From positions 62,001 through 126,000 of the forward strand of contig NZ_QWEL01000002.1 of assembly GCF_009935865.1 (NCBI RefSeq): a stretch of DNA of 64,000 bases. The letters run 5' to 3'. The position numbers were made by a program, and so were the translations under genes. Positions 24,299 through 33,050 of this stretch are shown piece by piece (position 1 is the stretch's first letter; each line of letters starts with the position of its first letter). The notes under the pieces are model-generated. The model ran no database searches. It was not told the origin of the DNA and saw nothing but the letters and a program-made list of their open reading frames with translations. This DNA comes from Odoribacter sp. Z80 (lineage in GTDB: Bacteria; Bacteroidota; Bacteroidia; Bacteroidales; Marinifilaceae).

Positions 24299-25363
24299 AT
24301 GAACCCCAACTCTTATTGTGTGATTATGGCCGGCGGAATCGGCAATCGTTTCTGGCCTGTCAGTAATCAACGCTGTCCCAAACAATTTTCAGATATCCTA
24401 CATACCGGAAAAAGTTTTATCCGGCAGACCTATGAACGAATTGCCCAGATTTTTCCCAACAATCATATTTTTGTTGTTACCGGCGAAGAATACGGAGATA
24501 TCACCAAAAAACAACTCCCGGAAATTCCCGATTCCAATATATTGAAAGAGCCTTATGTACGCAATACTGCAACATGTATTGCCTATGCAGCCTATAAAAT
24601 CCACGGCATAAACCCCGATGCTTATATGGTTACCATCCCTTCCGACCACTTCATTACCAATGACGCTGCTTATTTGAAAGACCTTCAAGAAGGGGTCAGC
24701 TTCGTGGAGCAAAAGGGAGGTTTACTGACCATAGGAATCACTCCCACCCGTGCCGAAACCCAATACGGGTATATTCAGGTGAAATCGAAAGACAACACTC
24801 AAAAAATTTCCACTGTCAAGACTTTTACCGAAAAGCCCAACGCAGAGTTGGCTCAAATGTTTTTTGATTCCGATGAGTTTCTTTGGAATGCCGGTATCTT
24901 TATCTGGAGCGCTCGAGACATTATCCAGGAATTCAAAACCCACATGTTCGACCTCCATATCCTTTTTAATACAGATTGCAAATTAAACACAGCGGGAGAA
25001 CCGAATTTCATAAGAAACGTGTACGGACAATGCCATAACATCTCCATTGACGTAGGTATTATGGAAAAATCCCAGCATGTATATGTATTAAAAGGCAACT
25101 TCGGCTGGTCGGATGTAGGTACCTGGCATGCTTTTCATGCCCTTTGTCCAAAAGACGAGTTCAACAATGTCTCCAATTCCGATAAAGTCATTCTGAACGA
25201 CGCCCAAAATTGCATAGTCAACGTGCCTGCACGCAAAAACGTTATTGTGCAGGGTGTTGAAAATCTCATCATAGCAGAAAAAGACAATTATTTAATGATT
25301 TGTCACCGCAAAGACGAAGATAAAATCAAACGTTTTGAAAAAACCTTCCGGTTGAAAAAATAA
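24299..25363 (+). CDS. manC: mannose-1-phosphate guanylyltransferase
   Basis: A 354-aa cytosolic nucleotidyltransferase that makes GDP-mannose from GTP and mannose 1-phosphate. The N-terminal pyrophosphorylase signature is MAGGIGNRFWPVS (residues 10-22), with the sugar-binding FTEKPN, LWNAGIFIW and the GWSDVGTW stretch in order. It lacks the C-terminal isomerase domain of two-domain ManC/AlgA enzymes, as is usual in Bacteroidetes. GDP-mannose feeds fucose and capsule or glycan synthesis; no such genes are adjacent. Single-gene transcript with a two-way terminator behind it. Confidence 0.93.
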   Translation: MNPNSYCVIMAGGIGNRFWPVSNQRCPKQFSDILHTGKSFIRQTYERIAQIFPNNHIFVVTGEEYGDITKKQLPEIPDSNILKEPYVRNTATCIAYAAYKIHGINPDAYMVTIPSDHFITNDAAYLKDLQEGVSFVEQKGGLLTIGITPTRAETQYGYIQVKSKDNTQKISTVKTFTEKPNAELAQMFFDSDEFLWNAGIFIWSARDIIQEFKTHMFDLHILFNTDCKLNTAGEPNFIRNVYGQCHNISIDVGIMEKSQHVYVLKGNFGWSDVGTWHAFHALCPKDEFNNVSNSDKVILNDAQNCIVNVPARKNVIVQGVENLIIAEKDNYLMICHRKDEDKIKRFEKTFRLKK

Positions 25364-25381
25364 CCTTCTGATTAAGCCAAC

Positions 25382-25413
25382 AAAAAAAGTCGCCTTTAGA
25401 GGCGACTTTTTAT
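25382..25413. terminator. two-way terminator between manC and gldN
   Basis: Perfect 11-bp stem (25385-25395 with 25400-25410), 4-nt loop, A-run before and T-run after. Confidence 0.93.
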
Positions 25414-25428
25414 ACGTTAAGAAAAACC

Positions 25429-26268
25429 TTAATATTCCCACAAATCCTGTTCGTAATTAAAGATTTCATTCGTAATTCTGTCAGATTCCAGCACAGCATC
25501 AATACCCGTGGCATAACTCTGAATAGAACGGTTGTCATAAGGATTAGTCTCCCGAATAATCCTCGAACTAAAATATCTTTTCAGGAAAAGGTCATCAAAA
25601 CTCAAACGCATAGCATCATTCTGAAAGTTATACACTCTTCGTTTTGCCAGCAAATCCCGGAATTCACCGTAATCCACCCAAAACAATTCCCGTTTCAGAA
25701 TGCCGTCAGCATCATCTTTAACATATTCCCGGATCGGACACAAGGCAATAATCCGGACTTCCAGCCGGGAAGAACGCTTATTGAAATACCATACTTCCTT
25801 CACCTGCAGACGTTTCACTTCATCCGTATGAATCTCATTGGCCACCGTAACGACTTCCAACTCTCCGGTACTCTCATTATGCCTTCTCAACGTATCCACA
25901 GATGCCCCAAACTTCGCCTTGATTTCGGAAAGAGTAATGGGAGTCTGCAATTCATCATCCTCATAAGCCGTTTTAAAAGATTTCTCAATCCCCTCCATCA
26001 ATAAATCTACCAGGGACATTCGTCCATCCATGGGCACGGTAGGGTAATATAATGGCAGATTCATTTTCTCCCGCAGGATTACTTCCCTCCATACCGTCTT
26101 ACTCCATACTATATTGTAGGGCTCGACATGCGGCAACGCAATCGGTGTCCTCTCATAGTTATCTTCATTTTTTATCACATTCTCGAAAAAGGCCTTCGAG
26201 TTCTGTGCTTTTGCATAGGAAGCAACCAATAGAAGTGCTAAAAAAATGAGTATAATCCTATTATTCAT
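25429..26268 (-). CDS. gldN: type IX secretion system protein GldN/PorN
   Basis: A 279-aa periplasmic protein with a Sec signal peptide (cleavage after YAKA, about residue 21). Family stretches include NIVWSKTVWREVILREKMNLPLYYP and the C-terminal SYATGIDAVLESDRI. GldN/PorN forms, with GldK, the large periplasmic ring of the T9SS at the outer membrane. It is the last gene of porP-gldK-gldL-gldM-gldN, the same order as porP-porK-porL-porM-porN of Porphyromonas gingivalis. Confidence 0.95.
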   Translation of the reverse strand: MNNRIILIFLALLLVASYAKAQNSKAFFENVIKNEDNYERTPIALPHVEPYNIVWSKTVWREVILREKMNLPLYYPTVPMDGRMSLVDLLMEGIEKSFKTAYEDDELQTPITLSEIKAKFGASVDTLRRHNESTGELEVVTVANEIHTDEVKRLQVKEVWYFNKRSSRLEVRIIALCPIREYVKDDADGILKRELFWVDYGEFRDLLAKRRVYNFQNDAMRLSFDDLFLKRYFSSRIIRETNPYDNRSIQSYATGIDAVLESDRITNEIFNYEQDLWEY

Positions 26269-26294
26269 AATCCTTAAATTAAATCCATTCCTTA

Positions 26295-27839
26295 TTAATC
26301 AATCCTAAAAGAAATTGAGGGCAATTTCCGGGTTGTGCCATCAGGGCCTTTTACCATAATATTTTCTATCGTCAAAGCCTGATTCCGTTTCAGCTTATTG
26401 ATCATTCTGATTTGTGCATCACTGAATTTCCCCTTATCCGAACGGGTCTCCTCCACAACATATCCTTCTATCACACTGTATACACTGAAATTTTCTACCG
26501 AGAATTTTAAATCAAAATCGAAATTCTCCATCTCCACATCCACTCTTCCTGATGCCAGCAACACATTCTTACGGATTTTACCTCCCCTCAAGCCATTTAC
26601 TTTTGCTACCGGGTCCGGCACATCTTTCACTCGAAAGACCTGAGTCTGCAATTCTCTTTTCTGGCCTTGGACATTAGCAAACACCGTAATGGAACTGTTC
26701 TTCCCTGCCACAGAGGGACGTACAATATACGAACCGTCCGGCTGCTTCCGAATAGTACCGTTTGTAATCTGAGCTTCGATAGCCTCCGGAGAAATGCCAG
26801 GAGCCGCCAAAGACACCGGATTATCTACCCCCACATAAAACACATTCATTTTAGTAGGAGAAATCACTACTGCCGGATCTGCAACTTCATATTCCATCTC
26901 AAACGTACGGGGCAACGTCTTTCCCGAAGGAGACACATAATTGATAACACCTTTTAATTTCTTGAATCCCACTGTATTTGCAGGCTCAGAATAAGTTGCA
27001 ATATCTCCTTTATAGGCCAGATTTCTGCCATTGGCAATCACCTGGGGCTGTTGGGTCGTATCAATAGCAGCCAACATGATACGGGCTTTGAAAGTTTCTC
27101 CTTTCAGTACATACCGGGATTCAGGAATCACTAAAGCTTCCAGTTTATTGAACTTAAACGATTCGGCATCTGCAGAATTGGACAAATACCTTACAATATC
27201 AGCCTCCGTTCTCAACACATCAGCTTGTAACATAGTCAATAATGTCACAGCACCAATCAAGGGCACACTTTCAAATTTAGCGACCTCCCATGATTTATTA
27301 TCCATCTTTCCCGGTTTGGTATCAGAAGTCGAAAGACAAATATTGATCGCTTTCCGTAATACTGTATCTTTCGGAGACACAAAACCCAATACAAGCTCCC
27401 TGTAAGCGGCAATCATCTCCCGAAGTTCCTTTCCTTTCCCTTCCAGAATCATCACCTGACTACCAATATCCAGATTATCTTTGGCTTTCACATTCATGAC
27501 ATCAGCCTCTTCCTCTCCATCCGCCAAAACAACCAGCCGGTATTTCAACCCCTCTATATGATCCACAAGCTCCTTCGCAGCTTTCCTCAACTTCCCGGAT
27601 TTCTCCATAATAGGAGCCATCTTGTTATGATTGAGGTTATAGGCCATCTCAATATCATTGTATATTTCGGCATTCTTCCGCTGGAAATTGCCGATTGTTG
27701 AAGTCAATCCATGTTGCACCTTAGTAAAAGCATCTAATACATCCGCAGAGACATTCAATGCCAACATAGCAGTCAGCACCAAATACATCATCCCGATCAT
27801 CTTCTGCCTCGGTGTTTCCGGACAATTTTTCGTTCCCAT
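26295..27839 (-). CDS. gldM: type IX secretion system protein GldM/PorM
   Basis: A 514-aa inner membrane protein of the T9SS motor. One membrane helix near residues 17-35 (MIGMMYLVLTAMLALNVSA), whose acidic/charged residues interact with GldL, is followed by a long periplasmic part of four domains that reaches the GldK/N ring. The GldM signature MGTKNCPETPRQKMIGMMYL is plain, and the length matches the family. GldL and GldM together form the proton-driven motor. It lies 11 nt after gldL. Confidence 0.96.
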   Translation of the reverse strand: MGTKNCPETPRQKMIGMMYLVLTAMLALNVSADVLDAFTKVQHGLTSTIGNFQRKNAEIYNDIEMAYNLNHNKMAPIMEKSGKLRKAAKELVDHIEGLKYRLVVLADGEEEADVMNVKAKDNLDIGSQVMILEGKGKELREMIAAYRELVLGFVSPKDTVLRKAINICLSTSDTKPGKMDNKSWEVAKFESVPLIGAVTLLTMLQADVLRTEADIVRYLSNSADAESFKFNKLEALVIPESRYVLKGETFKARIMLAAIDTTQQPQVIANGRNLAYKGDIATYSEPANTVGFKKLKGVINYVSPSGKTLPRTFEMEYEVADPAVVISPTKMNVFYVGVDNPVSLAAPGISPEAIEAQITNGTIRKQPDGSYIVRPSVAGKNSSITVFANVQGQKRELQTQVFRVKDVPDPVAKVNGLRGGKIRKNVLLASGRVDVEMENFDFDLKFSVENFSVYSVIEGYVVEETRSDKGKFSDAQIRMINKLKRNQALTIENIMVKGPDGTTRKLPSISFRID

Positions 27840-27850
27840 CGAAAATAAGC

Positions 27851-28831
27851 TTAATTATTATTCACCACACTCAACATATTACCATATACAGAATTCAGCG
27901 AAGCAACATTATTAGCCAGCTGCTGAGCCTCCTGTTTAAATAACTTCGTACTATCAAGGCTCAAAGAAACATTTTCAAGCATCTCGCCCATATCTCCCTG
28001 CATCCCCCGGAAAGAGTCCAAACAAGTTTTGGTTTCCTGCATCTGCAATTCATATAAAGCATTCAATGCCCCGATATTTTTATTCATTCCGGCAATTTGC
28101 TGAGAATAATCCGTAGCATTTGTTTTCAATTGCTGGTATTGTTCTTCCATCAACTGACTTAAAGAATTAAATTTAGAGGCAGATTCTCCCATTCCATTAG
28201 CCAATTTCTCACAATTTCCCTTGATCTGCGCAGTCAAAGTCTGGGTAGATTCCAGCAGCATTTTACTTACCTCATCATAACCGGAAGAAATGCCTTCTAC
28301 CGATTGTTGCAAGATTTTACTCATTTGCTGAGTAGACTCGCCCAATTCTTCAAATGAATCGGTTACCTTTGCTATTTTTCTGGCAACATCAGGAGCATCT
28401 CCCACAATTCCGGCAAAATGATCAGCCGTTTCAGCTATTCTATTGATACCTGCTTTCAGTTTATTCAGGTCCTCACTTTCCAGCCCCAGGTTTATGTTAG
28501 TAGTTCCTGCCGGAGCAGTAGCCGATGATACGACACCATTTCCCTGAAAAGCAGGCATCGAAACAGGCATATTTCCCCCTTTTTCATCCAACTTGGCACC
28601 ATTCCTTCCAAGTACAGGAAAAACACGTGCCCAGTCATAATGCTCCATAGGCGGTTCAAATGCCGACAAGAAGAAAATAGCAGCTTCCACCAACATTCCG
28701 ATCATCAATACCAAAGAAGCACCCGGTAAATGCAAAATCTTAAAAAGAGCACCCACAATCACGGCTGTAGCTCCCCAGCCGTATACATACCCCATAATAA
28801 CTTTATACGCTTTTGTCTCCAATATTTTCAT
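27851..28831 (-). CDS. gldL: type IX secretion system protein GldL/PorL
   Basis: A 326-aa inner membrane motor subunit. Two N-terminal helices (about residues 12-32 and 36-55; key stretch GWGATAVIVGALFKILHLPG and GMLVEAAIFFLSAFEPP) include the conserved Glu in the second helix needed for the motor. A long cytoplasmic tail rich in Gln, Ser and Ala forms predicted coiled coil (about 130-320). The tail is longer than in gliding Flavobacterium GldL and close to PorL of P. gingivalis. Confidence 0.94.
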   Translation of the reverse strand: MKILETKAYKVIMGYVYGWGATAVIVGALFKILHLPGASLVLMIGMLVEAAIFFLSAFEPPMEHYDWARVFPVLGRNGAKLDEKGGNMPVSMPAFQGNGVVSSATAPAGTTNINLGLESEDLNKLKAGINRIAETADHFAGIVGDAPDVARKIAKVTDSFEELGESTQQMSKILQQSVEGISSGYDEVSKMLLESTQTLTAQIKGNCEKLANGMGESASKFNSLSQLMEEQYQQLKTNATDYSQQIAGMNKNIGALNALYELQMQETKTCLDSFRGMQGDMGEMLENVSLSLDSTKLFKQEAQQLANNVASLNSVYGNMLSVVNNN

Positions 28832-28843
28832 AGCCCCTTAATT

Positions 28844-30163
28844 TTAATATTCAATTCTTGTCCTTACTGTTCTAAAACCTATAAAACACCTTGTAGAGTC
28901 TTCATATTCGTAATCCCGTACTCCGCACTGAAGATAATAGGCGATATCTTTCCAAGAACCGCCACGAATCACTTTCCGTTTAGAAATCTTATTATCCGTC
29001 TTTTTAGCTGTAACCTGATAATAAGGATTCAAATCGCTGGTTTGCTGATACGCGGATTCGTCAAAAGCATCACCGGTCCATTCAGCCACATTGCCAGCCA
29101 TATCATAAAGTCCGAAACCATTAGGTTCATATGTTCCTACGGGCAATGTCGTATACCCGCCGTCACTCACGTAATTTCCTCTCAAAGGTTTAAAATTAGC
29201 CAGGAAGCACCCTTTCTTATTACGGGTATAAGGTCCACCCCAAGGATATTTTCCGCCACTCAACCCTCCGCGTGCGGCATATTCCCACTCTGCTTCATTG
29301 GGCAAACGCCACTCCTGCACCCGGGTAGTCGCATAATTGTTGAAAAATTGAGTCCGCCAATTACAAAAAGCCCGGGCCTGATGCCAATTCACACCAACCA
29401 CAGGATAATTATCATAACCCACATGAGAGAAATATTCCCTTACAAAAGGTTCATTGTAAGCATAAGTAAGGTCTTTCAACCAGCAAAGCGTATCAGGATA
29501 AATTTTCACCTTTTTCCTTAAAATGAAAGAAGAACGTCCTTTGATTGCTTCCTTTTCTCCATCTGCGTTAATCACAAAGCCACCCTTATATGTACCGGAT
29601 TCCCGGTCATAAAAACGGTCATTATGGGCAGCCTGCGCAAAATCATACCACGAATAAGAATACTCCACTTTACGAACATCCAACTCGTTTTCAGTGATAC
29701 GGTCATCCCCCTGGTACATCATACCCGCCAGGACATCCTTGTACTCTTCTTTTCGCATATCAATCCGTGTCTGATAATTCAAACGCGGCGGATCCATTAC
29801 TTCTCCCTTGCGGCTTTGCATCAAAAACTCTTCCATGCCTTCATCAGCCAAACGCTGGCGTTTGATTGAATCAATGACCCACGCAACGAACTGCCTGTAT
29901 TCATCGTTGGTAATCTCTGTTTCATCCATCCAGAATGCCGGAACAGAAATAGTTTTGGAAGAAGCAGACATCGTCCACGTAATATCTTCATCATTATTCC
30001 CGATATTCAAGCTACCCGTCGGAATCAGAACCATTCCATAAGGCTGAGGCTCAAACCATTTCCGGGCTTTACGCGTTCCGGTTAACTCTCCCCCTCCCTG
30101 GTAAGGCGAGCAAGAATACAATACCGAAAAAATAAAGATGAAAGCGAACCACTTCATGCACAT
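28844..30163 (-). CDS. gldK: type IX secretion system lipoprotein GldK/PorK
   Basis: A 439-aa outer membrane lipoprotein; lipobox SVLYSC with Cys at about residue 18 after a short hydrophobic signal. The body is a formylglycine-generating enzyme-like (FGE-sulfatase) fold, seen in MVLIPTGSLNIG, the WRLPNEAEWEYAARGG and NGFGLYDMAGNVAEWTGD stretches, and the end RGGSWKD...RCFIGFRTV. In the T9SS this fold is structural and forms the ring with GldN. A second ATG at 30157 is an equally good start. Confidence 0.95.
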   Translation of the reverse strand: MCMKWFAFIFIFSVLYSCSPYQGGGELTGTRKARKWFEPQPYGMVLIPTGSLNIGNNDEDITWTMSASSKTISVPAFWMDETEITNDEYRQFVAWVIDSIKRQRLADEGMEEFLMQSRKGEVMDPPRLNYQTRIDMRKEEYKDVLAGMMYQGDDRITENELDVRKVEYSYSWYDFAQAAHNDRFYDRESGTYKGGFVINADGEKEAIKGRSSFILRKKVKIYPDTLCWLKDLTYAYNEPFVREYFSHVGYDNYPVVGVNWHQARAFCNWRTQFFNNYATTRVQEWRLPNEAEWEYAARGGLSGGKYPWGGPYTRNKKGCFLANFKPLRGNYVSDGGYTTLPVGTYEPNGFGLYDMAGNVAEWTGDAFDESAYQQTSDLNPYYQVTAKKTDNKISKRKVIRGGSWKDIAYYLQCGVRDYEYEDSTRCFIGFRTVRTRIEY

Positions 30164-30174
30164 AATGTATTAAT

Positions 30175-31116
30175 TTACAAAAATCTTACACTCTTATATA
30201 TTTTTTGGCGTTTTCCCAATTGCATCCCGAAACTGTATGACAATGTCACTTCATGAGAGCCTCCGGTGTACCTGCCAATATTTTTTGCTACATTCAAGTC
30301 ATAGCTATATCCAATCATAATCCCGTTCTTCATTTCCAAGCCCCCCATAAATATCAAAGCCTCTTCATATCTGTAAGATATTCCGCCCCAGTACGACTGT
30401 TTGTACACAGCACTGGTATTTATACTATACTGGGAACTTACAAAATCCGTCTTTACAAAAGCCGAGGGTTGTAAATCCCAAAGCGGTGAAAGATGAAAGG
30501 TATATCCTCCGGTCAAATACAAGTGAGGTGCAAAGAAAAATTCGCCGGTCTCACCCACCGTAAACCTCGGTTTTGTCAAATGGGAAACGGAAATCCCCGC
30601 ATAATAGCTCTTACCCGTCAAGAACGCCCCCATCCCCATATCGAAAAGCATTTTAGACATCTCCTCCTTATTTAATGCAGGATCGTTCGGTTCATAATCT
30701 TCTCCCTCTGGAAAATAATAATCCGCCCCCAGCTTTTCGTTTAAAACACCTAATTTTATACCTACACTCAATACCCCCAGACGTAACGTCTGCTGATATG
30801 AATAATTCAACATCAACTGCAGAGTTGTCTGCAATCCCAGCTTATCACTCAACATATTCAATCCGACACCTCCATTCGTCTTTCCGATCCTTAAAGCACC
30901 ATCTACATTCAGTGCGTAAGTTTCAGGAGCTCCCTCCATACCCTGCCATTGATTCCGGTAAATTCCCGAAACCACCCAGCGGTTTTGTTGCCCTGCAAAA
31001 GCAGGATTTACCGTCATATGGTTAAACATATTCTGACTAAACTGCGGATCCTGCTGCGCCTTTACAATCAGGCCTACAGCCATCAACACCATCATCAATA
31101 TGCCTATTTTCTTCAC
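30175..31116 (-). CDS. porP: PorP/SprF-family type IX secretion membrane protein
   Basis: A 313-aa outer membrane beta-barrel with a signal peptide cleaved near VKAQ. Family signatures are QDPQFSQNMFNHMTVNPAFAGQ near the N-terminus and repeated amphipathic strands ending in the aromatic-rich GMQLGKRQKIYKSVRFL. PorP/SprF proteins couple the T9SS core to peptidoglycan or cell-surface components. It is the first gene of the T9SS operon, 91 bp after the CNNM gene. Confidence 0.92.
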   Translation of the reverse strand: MKKIGILMMVLMAVGLIVKAQQDPQFSQNMFNHMTVNPAFAGQQNRWVVSGIYRNQWQGMEGAPETYALNVDGALRIGKTNGGVGLNMLSDKLGLQTTLQLMLNYSYQQTLRLGVLSVGIKLGVLNEKLGADYYFPEGEDYEPNDPALNKEEMSKMLFDMGMGAFLTGKSYYAGISVSHLTKPRFTVGETGEFFFAPHLYLTGGYTFHLSPLWDLQPSAFVKTDFVSSQYSINTSAVYKQSYWGGISYRYEEALIFMGGLEMKNGIMIGYSYDLNVAKNIGRYTGGSHEVTLSYSFGMQLGKRQKIYKSVRFL

Positions 31117-31150
31117 TACTCTTACCTATGTTTAGCAAGCTGCGGTAAAA

Positions 31151-31176
31151 ATAACCATTTTTTTGCAAAAGGTTAT
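31151..31176 (-). terminator. weak hairpin in front of porP
   Basis: Minus strand ATAACC (31176-31171) pairs with GGTTAT (31156-31151) over a 14-nt A/T loop, followed by four to five T. It may end the lptC-CNNM transcript or attenuate the T9SS operon, since a TAGTTTTG box lies upstream. Confidence 0.4.
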
Positions 31177-31188
31177 ACAATTTTAGTG

Positions 31189-31196
31189 CAAAACTA
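31189..31196 (-). promoter_or_regulatory. possible -7 box for the T9SS operon
   Basis: TAGTTTTG on the minus strand, exact TAnnTTTG, about 73 nt before the porP start; no clear -33 element. Confidence 0.4.
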
Positions 31197-31207
31197 CGCA
31201 AAAAAAA

Positions 31208-32461
31208 TCATACCATCACCTTGATTTCTTCAATTCTTGCATTTTTAACACTTAAAATCTTAAAAGCTAAATGATTCACCTCAATACTTTCTCCTTCCTG
31301 AGGTATACTTTCATTGAAATAGAGGACTAAGCCAGCCAGGGTTTCATATTCTTCCCGCTCCTCCAATCCCAGATGATATTTTTCATTCAGATAGTCCACC
31401 TCCAAGCGGCCGGAAAATATATATTCACTATCAGATACCTGTATTTCCTTCAGATTCAAATGATCGTGCTCATCTTCTATCTCTCCGAAAATTTCTTCCA
31501 TAATGTCCTCAATGGTCACAATGCCTGCCGTAATACCAAATTCATCCACCACCACCGCCACACTTTTCTGATCCTTGAAAAACAAATTCAGCAAACGTTG
31601 AGCTGGCATGGTTTCCGGGACGATGAGCACTTTACTCAACACCTTTTTTATAGTATCGGGCTGGTGGAACAAAGCGGAAACATGCACATAACCGATAATG
31701 TCATCTATACTTTCCTTGTAAATCAATATCCGGGACAACCCGGTTTCTATAAACAATTGGGTCAGCTCTTCTATTGTACTGTCTATCGGTAAAGCCACCA
31801 CATCCGGACGGGGCACAATGCATTCCCGCAATTTCACTTCCGAAAAATCCAATGCATTCCTGAAAAGCTTTATTTCATGAATTTCCTCTTTCTGGCGGTT
31901 ACCGGTTTCTCCCTCCTCAATCAGATTATTCAAATCCACTTTTCCAAAAGCCCGGATAGGCTCTTTCTGTCCCAATTTTTTCCCTGTAAAAAGACGCAGA
32001 AGAATCCCTCCCAGCCAAACAGAAAAATAAGACAGCGGGAAAAACAACAGATAAAATAAAAAAACAGGAACAGCAAAAACTTTCAAAAATAAATTGGAAC
32101 GCAGCCGGAAAACTGTCTTAGGCAGAAATTCTGCAAAAATCAAAATGATGAGTGTGGAAATAATCGTTTCCACCAACAACTCCATTCCAACCGAAAAATG
32201 CAAAGAAGCCAAACGCGGTCCCAGAATTTCAGACATAAAAATTCCATAGATGACCATCACCACATTATTTCCCACCAGAATGGTCGTTATATACATCCCC
32301 GAATGGGAAACAAACAAGTCTATCAAAGATTGTGTAATCCCTTTATTGGCCTTATCTATTTCTATTCTTAATTTATTGGAGGCTAAAAAAGCAATCTCCA
32401 TCCCTGAGAAAAAGGCGGATAATAAAAGACAAATCAATACCACCAATATAGTTGTCGTCAT
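31208..32461 (-). CDS. CNNM/CBS-domain membrane protein (hemolysin C/CorC family)
   Basis: A 417-aa inner membrane protein. The N-terminal CNNM domain has four hydrophobic segments (about residues 1-175; FFSGMEIAFLASNKLRIEID is the signature), then two CBS domains (about 200-325) and a C-terminal CorC/HlyC transporter-associated domain (about 340-417). Relatives move or sense divalent cations such as magnesium or cobalt; 'hemolysin' is a legacy name. The start overlaps the end of lptC by 4 bp, so they are translated together. Confidence 0.9.
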   Translation of the reverse strand: MTTTILVVLICLLLSAFFSGMEIAFLASNKLRIEIDKANKGITQSLIDLFVSHSGMYITTILVGNNVVMVIYGIFMSEILGPRLASLHFSVGMELLVETIISTLIILIFAEFLPKTVFRLRSNLFLKVFAVPVFLFYLLFFPLSYFSVWLGGILLRLFTGKKLGQKEPIRAFGKVDLNNLIEEGETGNRQKEEIHEIKLFRNALDFSEVKLRECIVPRPDVVALPIDSTIEELTQLFIETGLSRILIYKESIDDIIGYVHVSALFHQPDTIKKVLSKVLIVPETMPAQRLLNLFFKDQKSVAVVVDEFGITAGIVTIEDIMEEIFGEIEDEHDHLNLKEIQVSDSEYIFSGRLEVDYLNEKYHLGLEEREEYETLAGLVLYFNESIPQEGESIEVNHLAFKILSVKNARIEEIKVMV

Positions 32462-33039
32462 TCTTTTTGCTGTTGTTTTTCAACCTCTACCCGACCTGTT
32501 GTCCGTTTAAACACAGGATGTTCCAAATTCTGATCAGACACAAAACCACCATTCCCTTCCAGAATCTGGCCTTTATCCGACAATCGGGAATAACGGTCAG
32601 AATATATAATTTTCTTTTTCATATCCCAGAACAACTGTTCCGTCTCTAATTTTTTCCCTTCAGCATTTACAATCACCACCTCATCCCTGGCTTCCCATAG
32701 CATCTCATCTTCCAGTTTCTTCGCATATTTAGCTGTTATGGAACCCAGCTCTTTCCCTTCCTTATCATAAGAAATGACCAGAATTCCTTTCGGATATTCT
32801 TCATATTTTTCGCTTCCTTTCGTCACCTTCAGAAACTGAGGAGCAGAGGCTTTATATTGAATCCGGGCTGAATCAGAATAAATCAGCACCAGATGATCTC
32901 CTGTCATTTCGGGTCTGACCTCTTCCTCCATGACCTGCTTTACTTGTTGAATGTCATTCTTACAAGACAAAAGCATTACTGTTCCCAATAGAACAGTAAT
33001 GCTTTCTCTATAAGCTATACGTAAAAAAACAATCATCAT
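32458..33039 (-). CDS. lptC: LPS export protein LptC-like lipoprotein
   Basis: A 193-aa predicted periplasmic LptC: it carries lipopolysaccharide from the LptBFG ABC transporter to LptA. After the N-terminal hydrophobic stretch there is a lipobox-like LLSC (Cys at about residue 26). The rest is a beta-jellyroll pattern with the family stretch SDSARIQYKASAPQFLKV and DVVIVNAEGKKLETEQLFWD. Bacteroidetes LptC are often lipoproteins. It lies 11 nt after the TPR gene. Confidence 0.85.
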   Translation of the reverse strand: MMIVFLRIAYRESITVLLGTVMLLSCKNDIQQVKQVMEEEVRPEMTGDHLVLIYSDSARIQYKASAPQFLKVTKGSEKYEEYPKGILVISYDKEGKELGSITAKYAKKLEDEMLWEARDEVVIVNAEGKKLETEQLFWDMKKKIIYSDRYSRLSDKGQILEGNGGFVSDQNLEHPVFKRTTGRVEVEKQQQKE

Positions 33040-33050
33040 CCAGTAAAGTC

